From contig JALORV010000024.1 in NCBI GenBank assembly GCA_025458735.1, forward strand, positions 1 through 7,709: 7,709 nt of DNA, read 5' to 3'. The notes below the pieces were generated by a model, which saw only the letters and a program-made list of their open reading frames with translations, was not told where the DNA came from and did no database searches. Shown piece by piece: positions 1-7,583 of the stretch. Every line of letters starts with the position of its first letter. The stretch's first letter is position 1. The stretch comes from Burkholderiaceae bacterium. Lineage in GTDB: Bacteria; Pseudomonadota; Gammaproteobacteria; Burkholderiales; Burkholderiaceae. A program made the position numbers and the translations under genes.

Positions 1-14
1 CGCCCACCTGCCGG

Positions 15-32
15 CTGTCATCGAACCGTCAT
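15..32 (+). promoter_or_regulatory. Candidate PHO box (PhoB operator) for ppk1
   Basis: Seen: two 7-base direct repeats, CTGTCAT (15-21) and CCGTCAT (26-32), separated by four bases (CGAA), giving the 11-base period of a PHO box. The first repeat matches the known half-site CTGTCAT at 7 of 7 positions and the second at 6 of 7. The spacer is less AT-rich than the usual consensus. No third or fourth repeat is visible at the same spacing. The orientation points toward ppk1. Known: PhoB dimers bind such tandem repeats under phosphate starvation and stand in for a -35 element, and ppk genes of several proteobacteria belong to the Pho regulon. Inferred: ppk1-sixA is induced when phosphate is scarce. 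Confidence 0.72.
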
Positions 33-42
33 CGCGACTCTC

Positions 43-48
43 TATGGT
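43..48 (+). promoter_or_regulatory. Candidate -10 element downstream of the PHO box
   Basis: The hexamer TATGGT matches TATAAT at 4 of 6 positions and keeps the most conserved T, A and final T. It begins 10 bases after the end of the PHO box, the spacing usual for PhoB-activated promoters. It overlaps the apparent ATG start of ppk1 at 44. If it is real, transcription would begin near 55 and the ATG would not be in the message. The call rests on spacing and a weak hexamer match. Confidence 0.4.
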
Positions 49-2152
49 CCGCCGCGACAAGCACAAGCCGCACAGGCGAAAGCCAGAATTGCAGACCAGT
101 CCCGAGCTTTACCTGAACCGGGAGCTGTCGATGCTCGCGTTCCACGAACGCGTGCTGGCGATGGCAACGCGCAGCGCGGTGCCCCTGGCCGAGCGGCTGC
201 GCTACATCTGCATCGTTTCGTCCAACCTCGACGAGTTCTTCGAAGTCCGCATCTCGGACCTGAGCGAGGAGATCCGCGAGACCGGCGGCGCCTCGCCGCT
301 GGCGCCGGCCTACGCCGAGATCCTGCAGCGGGCGCACCTGCTGGTGCACGAGCAGTACCTGCTCTTCAACCAGACCATCATGCCCGCGCTCGAACGGCGC
401 GACATCGTCGTGCTCAACCATGCGCAGCGCAACGAGGAGCAGCGCGCCTGGGTGCGCGAGTACTTCATGCGCGAGGTGCGGCCGTTGCTGTCGCCGATCG
501 GACTCGACCCCTCGCACCCGTTCCCGCAGGTGCTCAACAAGTCCCTCAATTTCATACTGCAGCTGGAAGGCAAGGACGCCTTCGGCCGGCCGTCGGCGAC
601 AGCCATCCTGAAGATCCCGCGCGTCCTGCCGCGGGTCATTCCGCTGCCGGCGCGGCTGGTGCCCGGCAAGCAGGCCTTCGTGCTGCTGTCATCGGTGATC
701 CGCGCCCACCTGCAGGATGTTTTTCCGGGCCGCGAGATCGGCGGTTTCTCGCAGTTCCGCGTCACGCGCGACTCGGACCTGAGCGTCGACGAGCGCGAGG
801 TGCACAACCTGCGGCAGGCGCTGCGCATGGAGCTCACGCAGCGGCACTTCGGCAATGCGGTACGACTCGAGGTGCTGGCCACCTGCCCGCCGCACCTTCA
901 GGCCCTGCTGCAGGAGCAGTTCCAGCTGCCGGAGCAGGCGGTGTTCCGCGTCGATGGGCCGGTGAACCTGGTGCGCCTGAACCAGCTGGTCGACCAGCTG
1001 ACGCAGCCGGCGCTGCGCTGGACGCCGTTTGCGCCGGCCTGGCCGACGAAGCTGGCGACCGGCTCCGACATGTTCGAGGCGATGCGGCGTGGCGACATCC
1101 TGATGCACCATCCGTTCGAGAGCTTCGAGCCGGTGATCGAGTTCCTGCGGCAGGCGGCGGTCGACAGCAAGGTCGTCGCCATCCGCATGACGCTGTACCG
1201 GACCGGCATCAGCTCCGTGCTGGTCGACATCCTCGAGGACGCTGCGCGGCGCGGCAAGGAAGTGACGGTGATCGTCGAGCTGAAGGCGCGCTTCGACGAG
1301 GAAGCCAACATCAACCTGGCCGAGCGTCTCGAGGCGGTCGGCGCGCAGGTCGTCTACGGCGTGGTCGGCCTGAAGACGCACGGCAAGATGACGCTGGTGA
1401 TGCGGCGCGAGGACGTGCGCGGCAAGCAGCGGCTGGTGCCTTATGCGCACCTGGGCACCGGCAACTACCACCCGACCACGACCAAGCTCTATACGGACTT
1501 CGGCATGCTGACGGCCAACGCCGAGCTGTGCGAGGACGTCGAGCGCGTCTTCATGCACCTGACGAGCCTCACCAAGGTCGAGCGCCTGAAGCACCTCTGG
1601 CTGGCGCCGTTCACGCTGCACAAGAACCTGCTGGCCGCCCTGAACGAAGAAGTGGTGCAGGCGCGGGCCGGCAAGCCGGCGCGCGTGATTGCCAAGATGA
1701 ACGCGCTGACCGACGAGGCGACCATCCTCGCGCTCTACTCCGCTGCGCAGGCGGGCGTGAAGATCGACCTGATCGTGCGCGGCGCCTGCGCGCTGAAGCC
1801 GGGCGTCAAGGGGCTGTCGGAGAACATCCGCGTGCGCTCGATCGTCGGCCGCTTCCTCGAACATCACCGCATCTACTTCTTCCGCAACGGCGGCAAGCCG
1901 CGCGTGTACCTCTCGAGTGCAGACTGGATGGGACGCAACCTGTTCCGGCGCATCGAGGTGGCATGGCCGGTGCTCGATCCCAAGCTGGCGCGGCGCGTGA
2001 TCGACGAAGGGCTGAAGCCCTACCTGGAGGACACGCGCGATGCCTGGCAGCTGACGGCCGACGGCAGCTACCGAATGCCGCGCGGAGGTGCCCGTGGCGT
2101 ATCGGCCCAGCAGGCCCTGCTGGCCAAGCTGGCGGCGGCGATCACGACATAG
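44..2152 (+). CDS. ppk1: Polyphosphate kinase (Ppk1)
   Basis: Ppk1 reversibly transfers the gamma-phosphate of ATP to a growing inorganic polyphosphate chain, through a phosphohistidine intermediate. The 702-residue product shows the family layout: an N-terminal helical domain beginning at PELYLNRELS (residues 20-29) with SSNLDEFFEVR (59-69), a middle domain with SHPFPQVLNKS (157-167), and two C-terminal phospholipase-D-like domains. His446 in KTHGK corresponds to the autophosphorylated His435 of the E. coli enzyme. His607 in LEHHRIY corresponds to His592. The ATG at 44 has no ribosome-binding sequence and overlaps a candidate -10 element. An in-frame TTG at 89, preceded by AGGCGAA at 74-80, would give 687 residues, close to the 688 of E. 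coli Ppk. The N-terminal extension is basic and unlike the family, so the true start may be 89. sixA follows after 12 bases, presumably co-transcribed. The identity is secure; the start is not. Confidence 0.97.
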   Translation: MVRRDKHKPHRRKPELQTSPELYLNRELSMLAFHERVLAMATRSAVPLAERLRYICIVSSNLDEFFEVRISDLSEEIRETGGASPLAPAYAEILQRAHLLVHEQYLLFNQTIMPALERRDIVVLNHAQRNEEQRAWVREYFMREVRPLLSPIGLDPSHPFPQVLNKSLNFILQLEGKDAFGRPSATAILKIPRVLPRVIPLPARLVPGKQAFVLLSSVIRAHLQDVFPGREIGGFSQFRVTRDSDLSVDEREVHNLRQALRMELTQRHFGNAVRLEVLATCPPHLQALLQEQFQLPEQAVFRVDGPVNLVRLNQLVDQLTQPALRWTPFAPAWPTKLATGSDMFEAMRRGDILMHHPFESFEPVIEFLRQAAVDSKVVAIRMTLYRTGISSVLVDILEDAARRGKEVTVIVELKARFDEEANINLAERLEAVGAQVVYGVVGLKTHGKMTLVMRREDVRGKQRLVPYAHLGTGNYHPTTTKLYTDFGMLTANAELCEDVERVFMHLTSLTKVERLKHLWLAPFTLHKNLLAALNEEVVQARAGKPARVIAKMNALTDEATILALYSAAQAGVKIDLIVRGACALKPGVKGLSENIRVRSIVGRFLEHHRIYFFRNGGKPRVYLSSADWMGRNLFRRIEVAWPVLDPKLARRVIDEGLKPYLEDTRDAWQLTADGSYRMPRGGARGVSAQQALLAKLAAAITT

Positions 2153-2164
2153 GCGCGCGCGGCT

Positions 2165-2629
2165 GTGGAACTCATCCTGTGGCGTCATGCCGAGGCCGAG
2201 ATCGGAGAGCCCGACCTTGGCCGCCGCCTGACCGGGCGCGGCGAGAAGCAGGCGCGTCGGGTTGCCGAATGGCTGCACGCGCATCTGCCGGACAGCGCGC
2301 GCATCCTGGTCAGTCCGGCCACGCGGGCGCAACAGACAGCGCAGGCGCTGGCCGACATCTCGCATCGCAAGCTGCGCACGATCGACGAGATCGCGCCGGG
2401 CGCCGGCGTGCGCGATCTGCTGCAGGCGGCGGACTGGCCGCGGGCCAAGGTGCCGGTCGTGCTGGTCGGGCACCAGCCGACGCTGGGGCATGTCGCGAGC
2501 TACCTGCTGGGCGGCGAGGTGCAGGACTGGTCGGTGAAGAAGTCGGGCGTCTGGTGGCTGAGCTCGCGTGAACGCGATGGTGCCGAGCAGACCGTGCTGC
2601 GCGCGGTGGTGAGCCCCGACCTGCTGTAA
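2165..2629 (+). CDS. sixA: Phosphohistidine phosphatase SixA
   Basis: This is a 154-residue single-domain member of the histidine phosphatase superfamily, the size of SixA. The catalytic histidine is His8 in LWRHAEAE, the same position as in E. coli SixA, though the usual RHG triad reads RHA. Other expected active-site elements are SPATRAQQTA (50-59, Arg54) and the second histidine His103 in VGHQPTLGH. In E. coli, SixA removes phosphate from histidine residues of signalling or phosphotransfer proteins: the ArcB HPt domain and the nitrogen-PTS carrier NPr have been reported as substrates. The substrate here cannot be read from sequence. The start is GTG, 12 bases after the ppk1 stop, with only a weak AGG (2151-2153) as ribosome-binding site, so translation may depend on ppk1. 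The enzyme is cytoplasmic, with no signal peptide. Confidence 0.9.
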   Translation: MELILWRHAEAEIGEPDLGRRLTGRGEKQARRVAEWLHAHLPDSARILVSPATRAQQTAQALADISHRKLRTIDEIAPGAGVRDLLQAADWPRAKVPVVLVGHQPTLGHVASYLLGGEVQDWSVKKSGVWWLSSRERDGAEQTVLRAVVSPDLL

Positions 2630-2631
2630 GC

Positions 2632-2654
2632 CGGCGCGGCGGCCGGGCGCGCCG
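2632..2654. terminator. GC-rich hairpin between convergent sixA and ppx
   Basis: CGGCGCG (2632-2638) and CGCGCCG (2648-2654) are perfect inverted repeats around a 9-base loop. An alternative pairing of CGCGGC (2635-2640) with GCCGCG (2651-2656) is also possible. The hairpin fills the 31-base gap between the sixA and ppx stop codons and could end transcription from both sides. No T-tract follows on either strand, so it is not a classical intrinsic terminator, and hairpins arise easily in such GC-rich sequence. Confidence 0.3.
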
Positions 2655-2660
2655 CGGGGT

Positions 2661-4121
2661 CTAGAGTGCGCGCACCGTGAACGACAGGCCGACGCGCGAC
2701 CAGTGCGCGGCCTCTTCCTCGAGCAGGAACTGCGTCAGCGGGTGGCGAACAAGCCACTGGGCGTCGAGCGCGAACTCGATCGCGCGGCCGAACTTCAGCG
2801 TATGCCGCGGCAGATCGACCGCACGGCGCGCGTGATTCACGATCACGGCCAGGCGCAGCGCCAGGATTTTCATCAGCCGTTCGCGATCTTCCAGCGCCTG
2901 GTGCACCTTGCGCAGGTTGCCGCGCTGGGCCAGCACCAGCACGGCGATGCGCTCCTGATCGGAGGTCGAGAAGCCGGCCAGGTCGGCGTGCTGCACCAGG
3001 TAGGCCGAGTGCTTGTGATAGTCGCTGTGCGAGATGGCGAATCCGATCTCGTGCAATTGCGCTGCCCACGCGAGCCGCTTGACGAGCTCGTCGGGAGCGG
3101 CGGGGGCAAGCTCGGCGTACAGGGTCCGAGCCGTGGCCGCCACACGCTCGGCCTGCGCGCGGTCGACGCCGAAGCGCTCGAGCATGCGCTCGACGGTGGC
3201 GTCGCGCAGGTCGTTCTGCTCGCGGCGCCCGAGCAGGTCGTACAGCACGCCGACGCGCAGCGCGCCGCGTGCCGGCCGCATGGCATCGATGCCCAGGGTC
3301 TCGAACACCGCCGACAGCACCGCCACGCCGCCGGCCAGCACTTCCTGCCGGTCGGGCTTGAGCCCGGCGAGCCGGATGCGGCGGATCTCGCCGGCGTCGA
3401 GCAGCGCATGGCGCAGCTTGAGCAGCCCCTCGCCGTTGATGGTGCCGTCGGACCACCCCTGCGCGCGCATGATCTCCGAAACCGCGCCGACCGTGCCGCT
3501 CGAACCGAAGGCCTCTTCCCAATGGGCGCGCGAAAAGCTGGCGATTGCCTCCTCGAACTCCGCGGCGGCCGCGACCTGCGCTTTCTTCAGCGACGCGCGG
3601 TCGATGCGGCCATCCTTGAAGAAGCGCAGCGAGGTGTTGACACAGCCGACCTTGAACGACTCGGCGGCGGCGGCCGTGAAGCCCCGCCCGACGATAATCT
3701 CGGTCGAGGCGCCGCCGATGTCGACCACCAGCCGGCGCTGCTCCGAGGGCGGCAGCGTGTGCATGCAGCCCTCGAACACCAGGCGGGCTTCCTCGCGCCC
3801 GGAGATCACCTCGATCGGATAGCCGAGCGTGTTCTGTGCCTCGACCAGAAAGTCATTGACGTTGCGGGCCAGCCGCAGCGTCTGCGTGCCGACGGCTCGC
3901 ACCTGCTCCGGCGGCATGCCGCGCAGCCGCTCGTTCATGCGGGCCAGCGTTTCGAGCGCGATCTCGATCGACTTCTTGGTGAGCTTGTTCGACTCGTCCA
4001 GCCCGGCTGCCAGGCGCACCGTTTCCTTCCAGTAGCCCTCGCGCACGATGTGCGAACCGTCGACGCGGCCGATCTCCAGCCGGAAGCTGTTGGAGCCGAG
4101 ATCGACTGCTGCAAGATTCAT
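2661..4121 (-). CDS. ppx: Exopolyphosphatase, Ppx/GppA family
   Basis: The 486-residue product matches the Ppx/GppA phosphatase family, which releases phosphate from polyphosphate chain ends and/or converts pppGpp to ppGpp. It starts at the phosphate-binding loop AVDLGSNSFRL (5-15). VISGREEARL (105-114) places Glu111 at the position of catalytic Glu121 in E. coli Ppx, and DIGGASTE (134-141) forms the second nucleotide/phosphate loop. The C-terminal half is the HD-like domain, with AAQLHEIGFAISHSDYHKHS (353-372). The length lies between E. coli GppA (494) and Ppx (513), and DIGGAST resembles GppA, so dual activity cannot be excluded. The nearby ppk1 favours Ppx. The ATG overlaps the ftsY stop (ATGA) and has GGAG (4132-4129) seven bases upstream, which supports this start and translational coupling. 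It is convergent to ppk1-sixA rather than downstream of ppk as in E. coli. Confidence 0.94.
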   Translation of the reverse strand: MNLAAVDLGSNSFRLEIGRVDGSHIVREGYWKETVRLAAGLDESNKLTKKSIEIALETLARMNERLRGMPPEQVRAVGTQTLRLARNVNDFLVEAQNTLGYPIEVISGREEARLVFEGCMHTLPPSEQRRLVVDIGGASTEIIVGRGFTAAAAESFKVGCVNTSLRFFKDGRIDRASLKKAQVAAAAEFEEAIASFSRAHWEEAFGSSGTVGAVSEIMRAQGWSDGTINGEGLLKLRHALLDAGEIRRIRLAGLKPDRQEVLAGGVAVLSAVFETLGIDAMRPARGALRVGVLYDLLGRREQNDLRDATVERMLERFGVDRAQAERVAATARTLYAELAPAAPDELVKRLAWAAQLHEIGFAISHSDYHKHSAYLVQHADLAGFSTSDQERIAVLVLAQRGNLRKVHQALEDRERLMKILALRLAVIVNHARRAVDLPRHTLKFGRAIEFALDAQWLVRHPLTQFLLEEEAAHWSRVGLSFTVRAL

Positions 4122-5068
4122 GACGCAGCTCCGCTGCCGACCAGTGCATCGGCGAACTCGGTCGCTGAAAACGGCTGCAGGTCGTCGATGCCTTCGCCGA
4201 CGCCGATGAACAGGATCGGCAGCGGCCGCTCGCCGCGGGCCGCAGCGATCGCCGCGAGCACGCCGCCCTTGGCCGTGCCGTCGAGCTTGGTGACCACCAG
4301 CCCGGTGAGCCCGACGGCGGCATCGAAGGCCTGCACCTGCGCCAGCGCGTTCTGGCCGTTGGTGCCGTCGACGATCAGCAGCACTTCGTGCGGCGCACCG
4401 GCCAGCGCCTTGTCCTGCGCGCGCCGGACGCGCTTGAGCTCTTCCATCAGATGCGTCTGCGTCGGCAGACGCCCGGCAGTGTCGGCGATCAGCACGTCGA
4501 TGCCGCGCGCCTTCGCCGCCGCCACGGCGTCGTAGACCACGGCCGCCGGATCGCCGCCGCTCTGCGCGATCACTTCGACATTGTTGCGCGCGCCCCAGAC
4601 CGTCAGCTGCTCGCGCGCGGCGGCGCGAAAGGTGTCGCCCGCGGCCAGCAGCACCGAACGCTGGTGATCCGCGAACCACTTGGCGAGCTTGCCGATCGAC
4701 GTCGTCTTGCCGGCGCCGTTGACGCCGCACACCATCACCACGTACGGCCGCTCGTGCGTCAGGTCGAGGCGGCCTTCGGCCGGTGCCAGGCGGCGCGCGA
4801 GTTCATCACGCAGCGCCAGCCGCACCTCGTCCTGGGTCTTGAGGCCGTCGAGCTTGATGCGCGTGCGCAGCGCGTCGATCAGCTGGCCCGCGGTGGTCAC
4901 ACCGACATCGGCGCCGATCAGTGCGGCCTCGAGTTCCTCGAGGAAGGCGTCGTCGATGACGCCGCCGGAGAACAGCCCGACGATATTGACGCGCGTCTTG
5001 CTGAGCCCGCGCTTGAGGCGCGAGAGCCAGCCGCCCTTGGCGCCGTCCGGTGATGCGGGGCTTATCAT
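4118..5068 (-). CDS. ftsY: Signal recognition particle receptor FtsY
   Basis: FtsY is the membrane-associated GTPase that docks SRP-ribosome complexes at the SecYEG translocon. The 316-residue product contains only the NG core. A basic amphipathic start (GGWLSRLKRGLSKTR, 12-26) leads into the helical N domain with LEELEAALIGADVGV (43-57). The G domain carries the P-loop GVNGAGKTT (115-123), DTFRAAAREQL (145-155), the G3 motif DTAGR (196-200), the guanine-specificity motif TKLD (260-263) with GTAKGG, and the closing GVGEGIDDLQPF (289-300). The acidic A domain that makes E. coli FtsY about 497 residues long is absent, as in many bacteria. The ATG at 5068 is chosen because the family similarity starts soon after it and sequence further upstream runs into rsmD on the other strand. 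No clear ribosome-binding site precedes it. ppx follows with a four-base overlap. Confidence 0.96.
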   Translation of the reverse strand: MISPASPDGAKGGWLSRLKRGLSKTRVNIVGLFSGGVIDDAFLEELEAALIGADVGVTTAGQLIDALRTRIKLDGLKTQDEVRLALRDELARRLAPAEGRLDLTHERPYVVMVCGVNGAGKTTSIGKLAKWFADHQRSVLLAAGDTFRAAAREQLTVWGARNNVEVIAQSGGDPAAVVYDAVAAAKARGIDVLIADTAGRLPTQTHLMEELKRVRRAQDKALAGAPHEVLLIVDGTNGQNALAQVQAFDAAVGLTGLVVTKLDGTAKGGVLAAIAAARGERPLPILFIGVGEGIDDLQPFSATEFADALVGSGAAS

Positions 5069-5146
5069 TCGACGATGCGGGGAAGGCGGCCGGAACGCGC
5101 TGCAGCGGGTGAACGGGACAGCGTGCGACGCGCGCCGCAGCCTGAG

Positions 5147-5158
5147 ACTCGTTCGAGT
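5147..5158. repeat. Short perfect palindrome in the ftsY-rsmD divergent region
   Basis: ACTCG-TT-CGAGT has perfect five-base arms around a two-base centre. It overlaps the candidate ftsY -10 element and lies about 25 bases before the preferred rsmD start, a suitable place for an operator acting on both genes. I do not recognise it as the site of a known regulator. An inverted repeat this short can arise by chance. Confidence 0.3.
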
Positions 5159-5164
5159 GTAACA
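5156..5164 (-). promoter_or_regulatory. Candidate extended -10 promoter for ftsY
   Basis: Read on the minus strand the sequence is TGTTACACT: a TG, one base, then TACACT, which matches TATAAT at 4 of 6 including the key first T, second A and last T. TG-n before the hexamer is the extended -10 arrangement, which can work without a good -35; none is seen at the expected distance. Transcription would start near 5149, giving a leader of about 80 bases before ftsY. It is among the few AT-rich spots in this GC-rich region. Confidence 0.35.
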
Positions 5165-5182
5165 AAGCAGGATCGCGCGCCG

Positions 5183-5773
5183 GTGACGCGCGGCACGCTG
5201 CGGCGCGCGCCGCAGCAGGTGCGCATCGTCGGGGGCCGCTGGAAGCGCACGCCGCTGCCGGTCGCAGCGGTCGAAGGACTTCGCCCGACGCCCGATCGTG
5301 TACGCGAGACGGTGTTCAACTGGCTCGCACACCTGCGGCCCGACCTGGCCAGCGTGCGCGGCCTCGATCTTTTTGCCGGCACCGGCGCCCTGGGTTTCGA
5401 ACTCGCCTCGCGCGGCGCCGCTACCGTGGTGCTGGTGGAAAGCCACCCCCGCGCGCTCGAGCGGCTGCGCGCGATCCAGGCGCGACTGGCGGCCAGCCAG
5501 GTGCAGATCGTGGCCGGCGATGCGCTGGCGCAGGCGGCGCGCTGGCCGGCTGCGAGCTTCGACCTCGTGTTCCTCGACCCGCCCTTCGAGTCGCCGCTGC
5601 AGGCTCCCGCGCTGGCAGCCGCCCGCCGCCTGCTGGCCGACGGAGGACTCATCTACCTCGAGGCGCCGCAGCCGCTCAGCCCGGCGGCCGCCGGGGCTGC
5701 AGGGCTCGAGATCGTCCGCAGTGGACGGGCCGGCCGCGTTGCTTTCCATTTGCTGCGCCAGCAGACACCATGA
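5183..5773 (+). CDS. rsmD: 16S rRNA (guanine(966)-N2)-methyltransferase RsmD
   Basis: RsmD uses S-adenosylmethionine to methylate N2 of G966 in helix 31 of 16S rRNA, acting on assembling 30S subunits. From a GTG at 5183 the product is 196 residues, close to the 198 of E. coli RsmD. It opens with the family signature VRIVGGRWKR (13-22) and LRPTPDRVRETVFNWL (33-48). The SAM-binding motif LDLFAGTGALGFE spans 61-73, acidic Glu86 ends the next strand, and the catalytic NPPY-type motif is LDPPF (131-135). The frame stays open to an ATG at 5075 (232 residues), but the extra 36 residues are arginine-rich and unlike the family. That ATG has no ribosome-binding site, whereas AGGA (5169-5172) sits 10 bases before the GTG. 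It is divergent from ftsY and upstream of coaD, a common proteobacterial pairing. Confidence 0.93.
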   Translation: MTRGTLRRAPQQVRIVGGRWKRTPLPVAAVEGLRPTPDRVRETVFNWLAHLRPDLASVRGLDLFAGTGALGFELASRGAATVVLVESHPRALERLRAIQARLAASQVQIVAGDALAQAARWPAASFDLVFLDPPFESPLQAPALAAARRLLADGGLIYLEAPQPLSPAAAGAAGLEIVRSGRAGRVAFHLLRQQTP

Positions 5774-5834
5774 ATAATGCCCCGCGCCTGCGCGTGCGGC
5801 CATCCGGCACCGCGCCGACTGCAAAGGAGCCTGA

Positions 5835-6335
<501 letters not shown>

Positions 6336-6339
6336 GGCG

Positions 6340-7557
6340 GTGCCGCGCGGCATCGGCGGCGACTCTCCGCAAGTGCCGGCGCCCGCGCGCGATCCGCGCC
6401 TGGATGCGCTGCGCGGCTTCGCGCTGGCCGGCATCCTGCTGGTCAACATCCAGTCGTTCCTGAGCGGCGCCAGCAATCCGATGGGCTACCTGCCGGCCGC
6501 CGCCGGCTGGGCCGACCGCGTGGCCTACTTCGTCACGGCCGCGTTCGTCGTCGGCAAGTTCATGCCGCTGTTCGGCATGCTGTTCGGAGCGGGCTTCGCA
6601 CTGCTGTACGACAAGCTGGCTGCCGCCAGCGATGATCCGCGTGCGGCTTATCGCCGTCGCCTGCTGTTCCTGCTCGTGTTCGGGCTGCTGCACGGCGGCC
6701 TGCTGTACTTCGGCGACATCACGCACACCTATGCGATCGCCGGCTTTGCGCTGCTGCGCTACGTGCAGCAGGACGCGGCCGACCTCGGGCGCGCCGCGGC
6801 TCGCTGGTGGCTGGCCGCGGTGGTGTGGACACTGGTGCTGAGCATGCTGGCCGAGGTTGCGTCCGGACCGACCGCGGGCATGACTGGCGACGACTGGACG
6901 GCCGAGCTGACCGAGAGCGTCGCCTTCAACGCGGCCGCCAGCGTGGCGCTGGGCTACGTCGCGCAGTGGCCGCTGCGCTTCGAGATGTTCCTGTGGCAGG
7001 CGCAGGCCAACCTGCTCAGCCTGCCGATGGTGATCGCGCTGATGCTGACGGGCATGCTGGCCGAGCGCGCCGGCTGGCTGCGCGATCCGGCGGCGCCGGC
7101 GTGGGACAACGCGCGGCGCATCGGACTGGCAGTCGGCCTGCCGTGCGGACTCATCTACGGCGCGTGGTCCGCGATGAACGCGGAGGTCGCCGACAACCTG
7201 ATGATGCCCGGCGCCATGATGGTGGTGCAGACCGCGGGCCTCACGCTGTCCTTCGCCTATGCGGTGACGATCCTGCGGCACGCGCCTGCCTGGCTGGTCG
7301 TGGCGCCGGCGGGGCGCATGCCGCTGACGAACTACCTGCTGCAGTCGCTGGCGATGGGCCTGCTGCTGACGGGCTGGGGGCTGGGACTGGGCGACGTGCT
7401 TTCGTACTGGCAGCTCAGCGCGCTGGCGCTGGTGATTTTCGCCGTGCAGGTGCTGCTCAGTCGCTGGTGGCTGGCGCGGGCTGCGCAAGGCCCGCTCGAA
7501 GCGCTGTGGCGGGCCTGGACCGCGGGCAGCGGCCGACGCAATCCGCCGCCGCGGTGA
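6340..7557 (+). CDS. DUF418 (YeiB-like) integral membrane protein
   Basis: This is a 405-residue polytopic membrane protein of the DUF418/YeiB family, whose biochemical role is not established. Family signatures are visible: RLDALRGFALAGILLVNIQS (20-39) at the N-terminus, GRMPLTNYLLQS (325-336) opening the C-terminal DUF418 region, and the closing QGPLEALWRAWT (383-394). Hydrophobic stretches suggest about eight to ten membrane segments, near 24-40, 62-90, 107-124, 130-141, 157-172, 195-209, 224-241, 261-278, 297-312, 329-350 and 359-377, though some may be re-entrant or not span. Related folds include acyltransferase-like proteins, but no catalytic assignment is justified. The GTG at 6340 is preceded only by GAGG at very short spacing (6334-6337), which suggests translational coupling with coaD, whose stop is four bases upstream. 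An in-frame GTG at 6373 is an alternative that also keeps the LRG motif. Confidence 0.92.
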   Translation: MPRGIGGDSPQVPAPARDPRLDALRGFALAGILLVNIQSFLSGASNPMGYLPAAAGWADRVAYFVTAAFVVGKFMPLFGMLFGAGFALLYDKLAAASDDPRAAYRRRLLFLLVFGLLHGGLLYFGDITHTYAIAGFALLRYVQQDAADLGRAAARWWLAAVVWTLVLSMLAEVASGPTAGMTGDDWTAELTESVAFNAAASVALGYVAQWPLRFEMFLWQAQANLLSLPMVIALMLTGMLAERAGWLRDPAAPAWDNARRIGLAVGLPCGLIYGAWSAMNAEVADNLMMPGAMMVVQTAGLTLSFAYAVTILRHAPAWLVVAPAGRMPLTNYLLQSLAMGLLLTGWGLGLGDVLSYWQLSALALVIFAVQVLLSRWWLARAAQGPLEALWRAWTAGSGRRNPPPR

Positions 7558-7570
7558 CGCCGAAGTGGAC

Positions 7571-7583
7571 CGTCGGCCCGACG
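7571..7583. terminator. Short palindrome between two convergent genes
   Basis: CGTCGG (7571-7576) and CCGACG (7578-7583) form a perfect inverted repeat around one central base; folded RNA would need to open two or three inner bases. It lies in the 26-base gap between the DUF418 stop and the stop of the minus-strand gene, where a shared terminator would be expected. No T-run follows in either direction, so termination is only a positional guess. Confidence 0.25.

Noticed and set aside
689..2491. A 600-codon open frame on the minus strand opposite ppk1 and sixA
   Set aside because: Its translation is low-complexity and rich in Arg, His, Gln and Leu with no recognisable domain. It mirrors the strong G/C third-position bias of ppk1 and sixA on the other strand.
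2703..4535. A 610-codon open frame on the plus strand opposite ppx and ftsY
   Set aside because: It spans two clearly real minus-strand genes, and its product has shadow-frame composition without motifs.
4122..4730. Upstream extension of the ppx frame to about 689 codons
   Set aside because: The extension overlaps the ftsY G domain and is Arg/Ala-rich. The ATG at 4121 has a ribosome-binding site and begins directly at the family's first motif.
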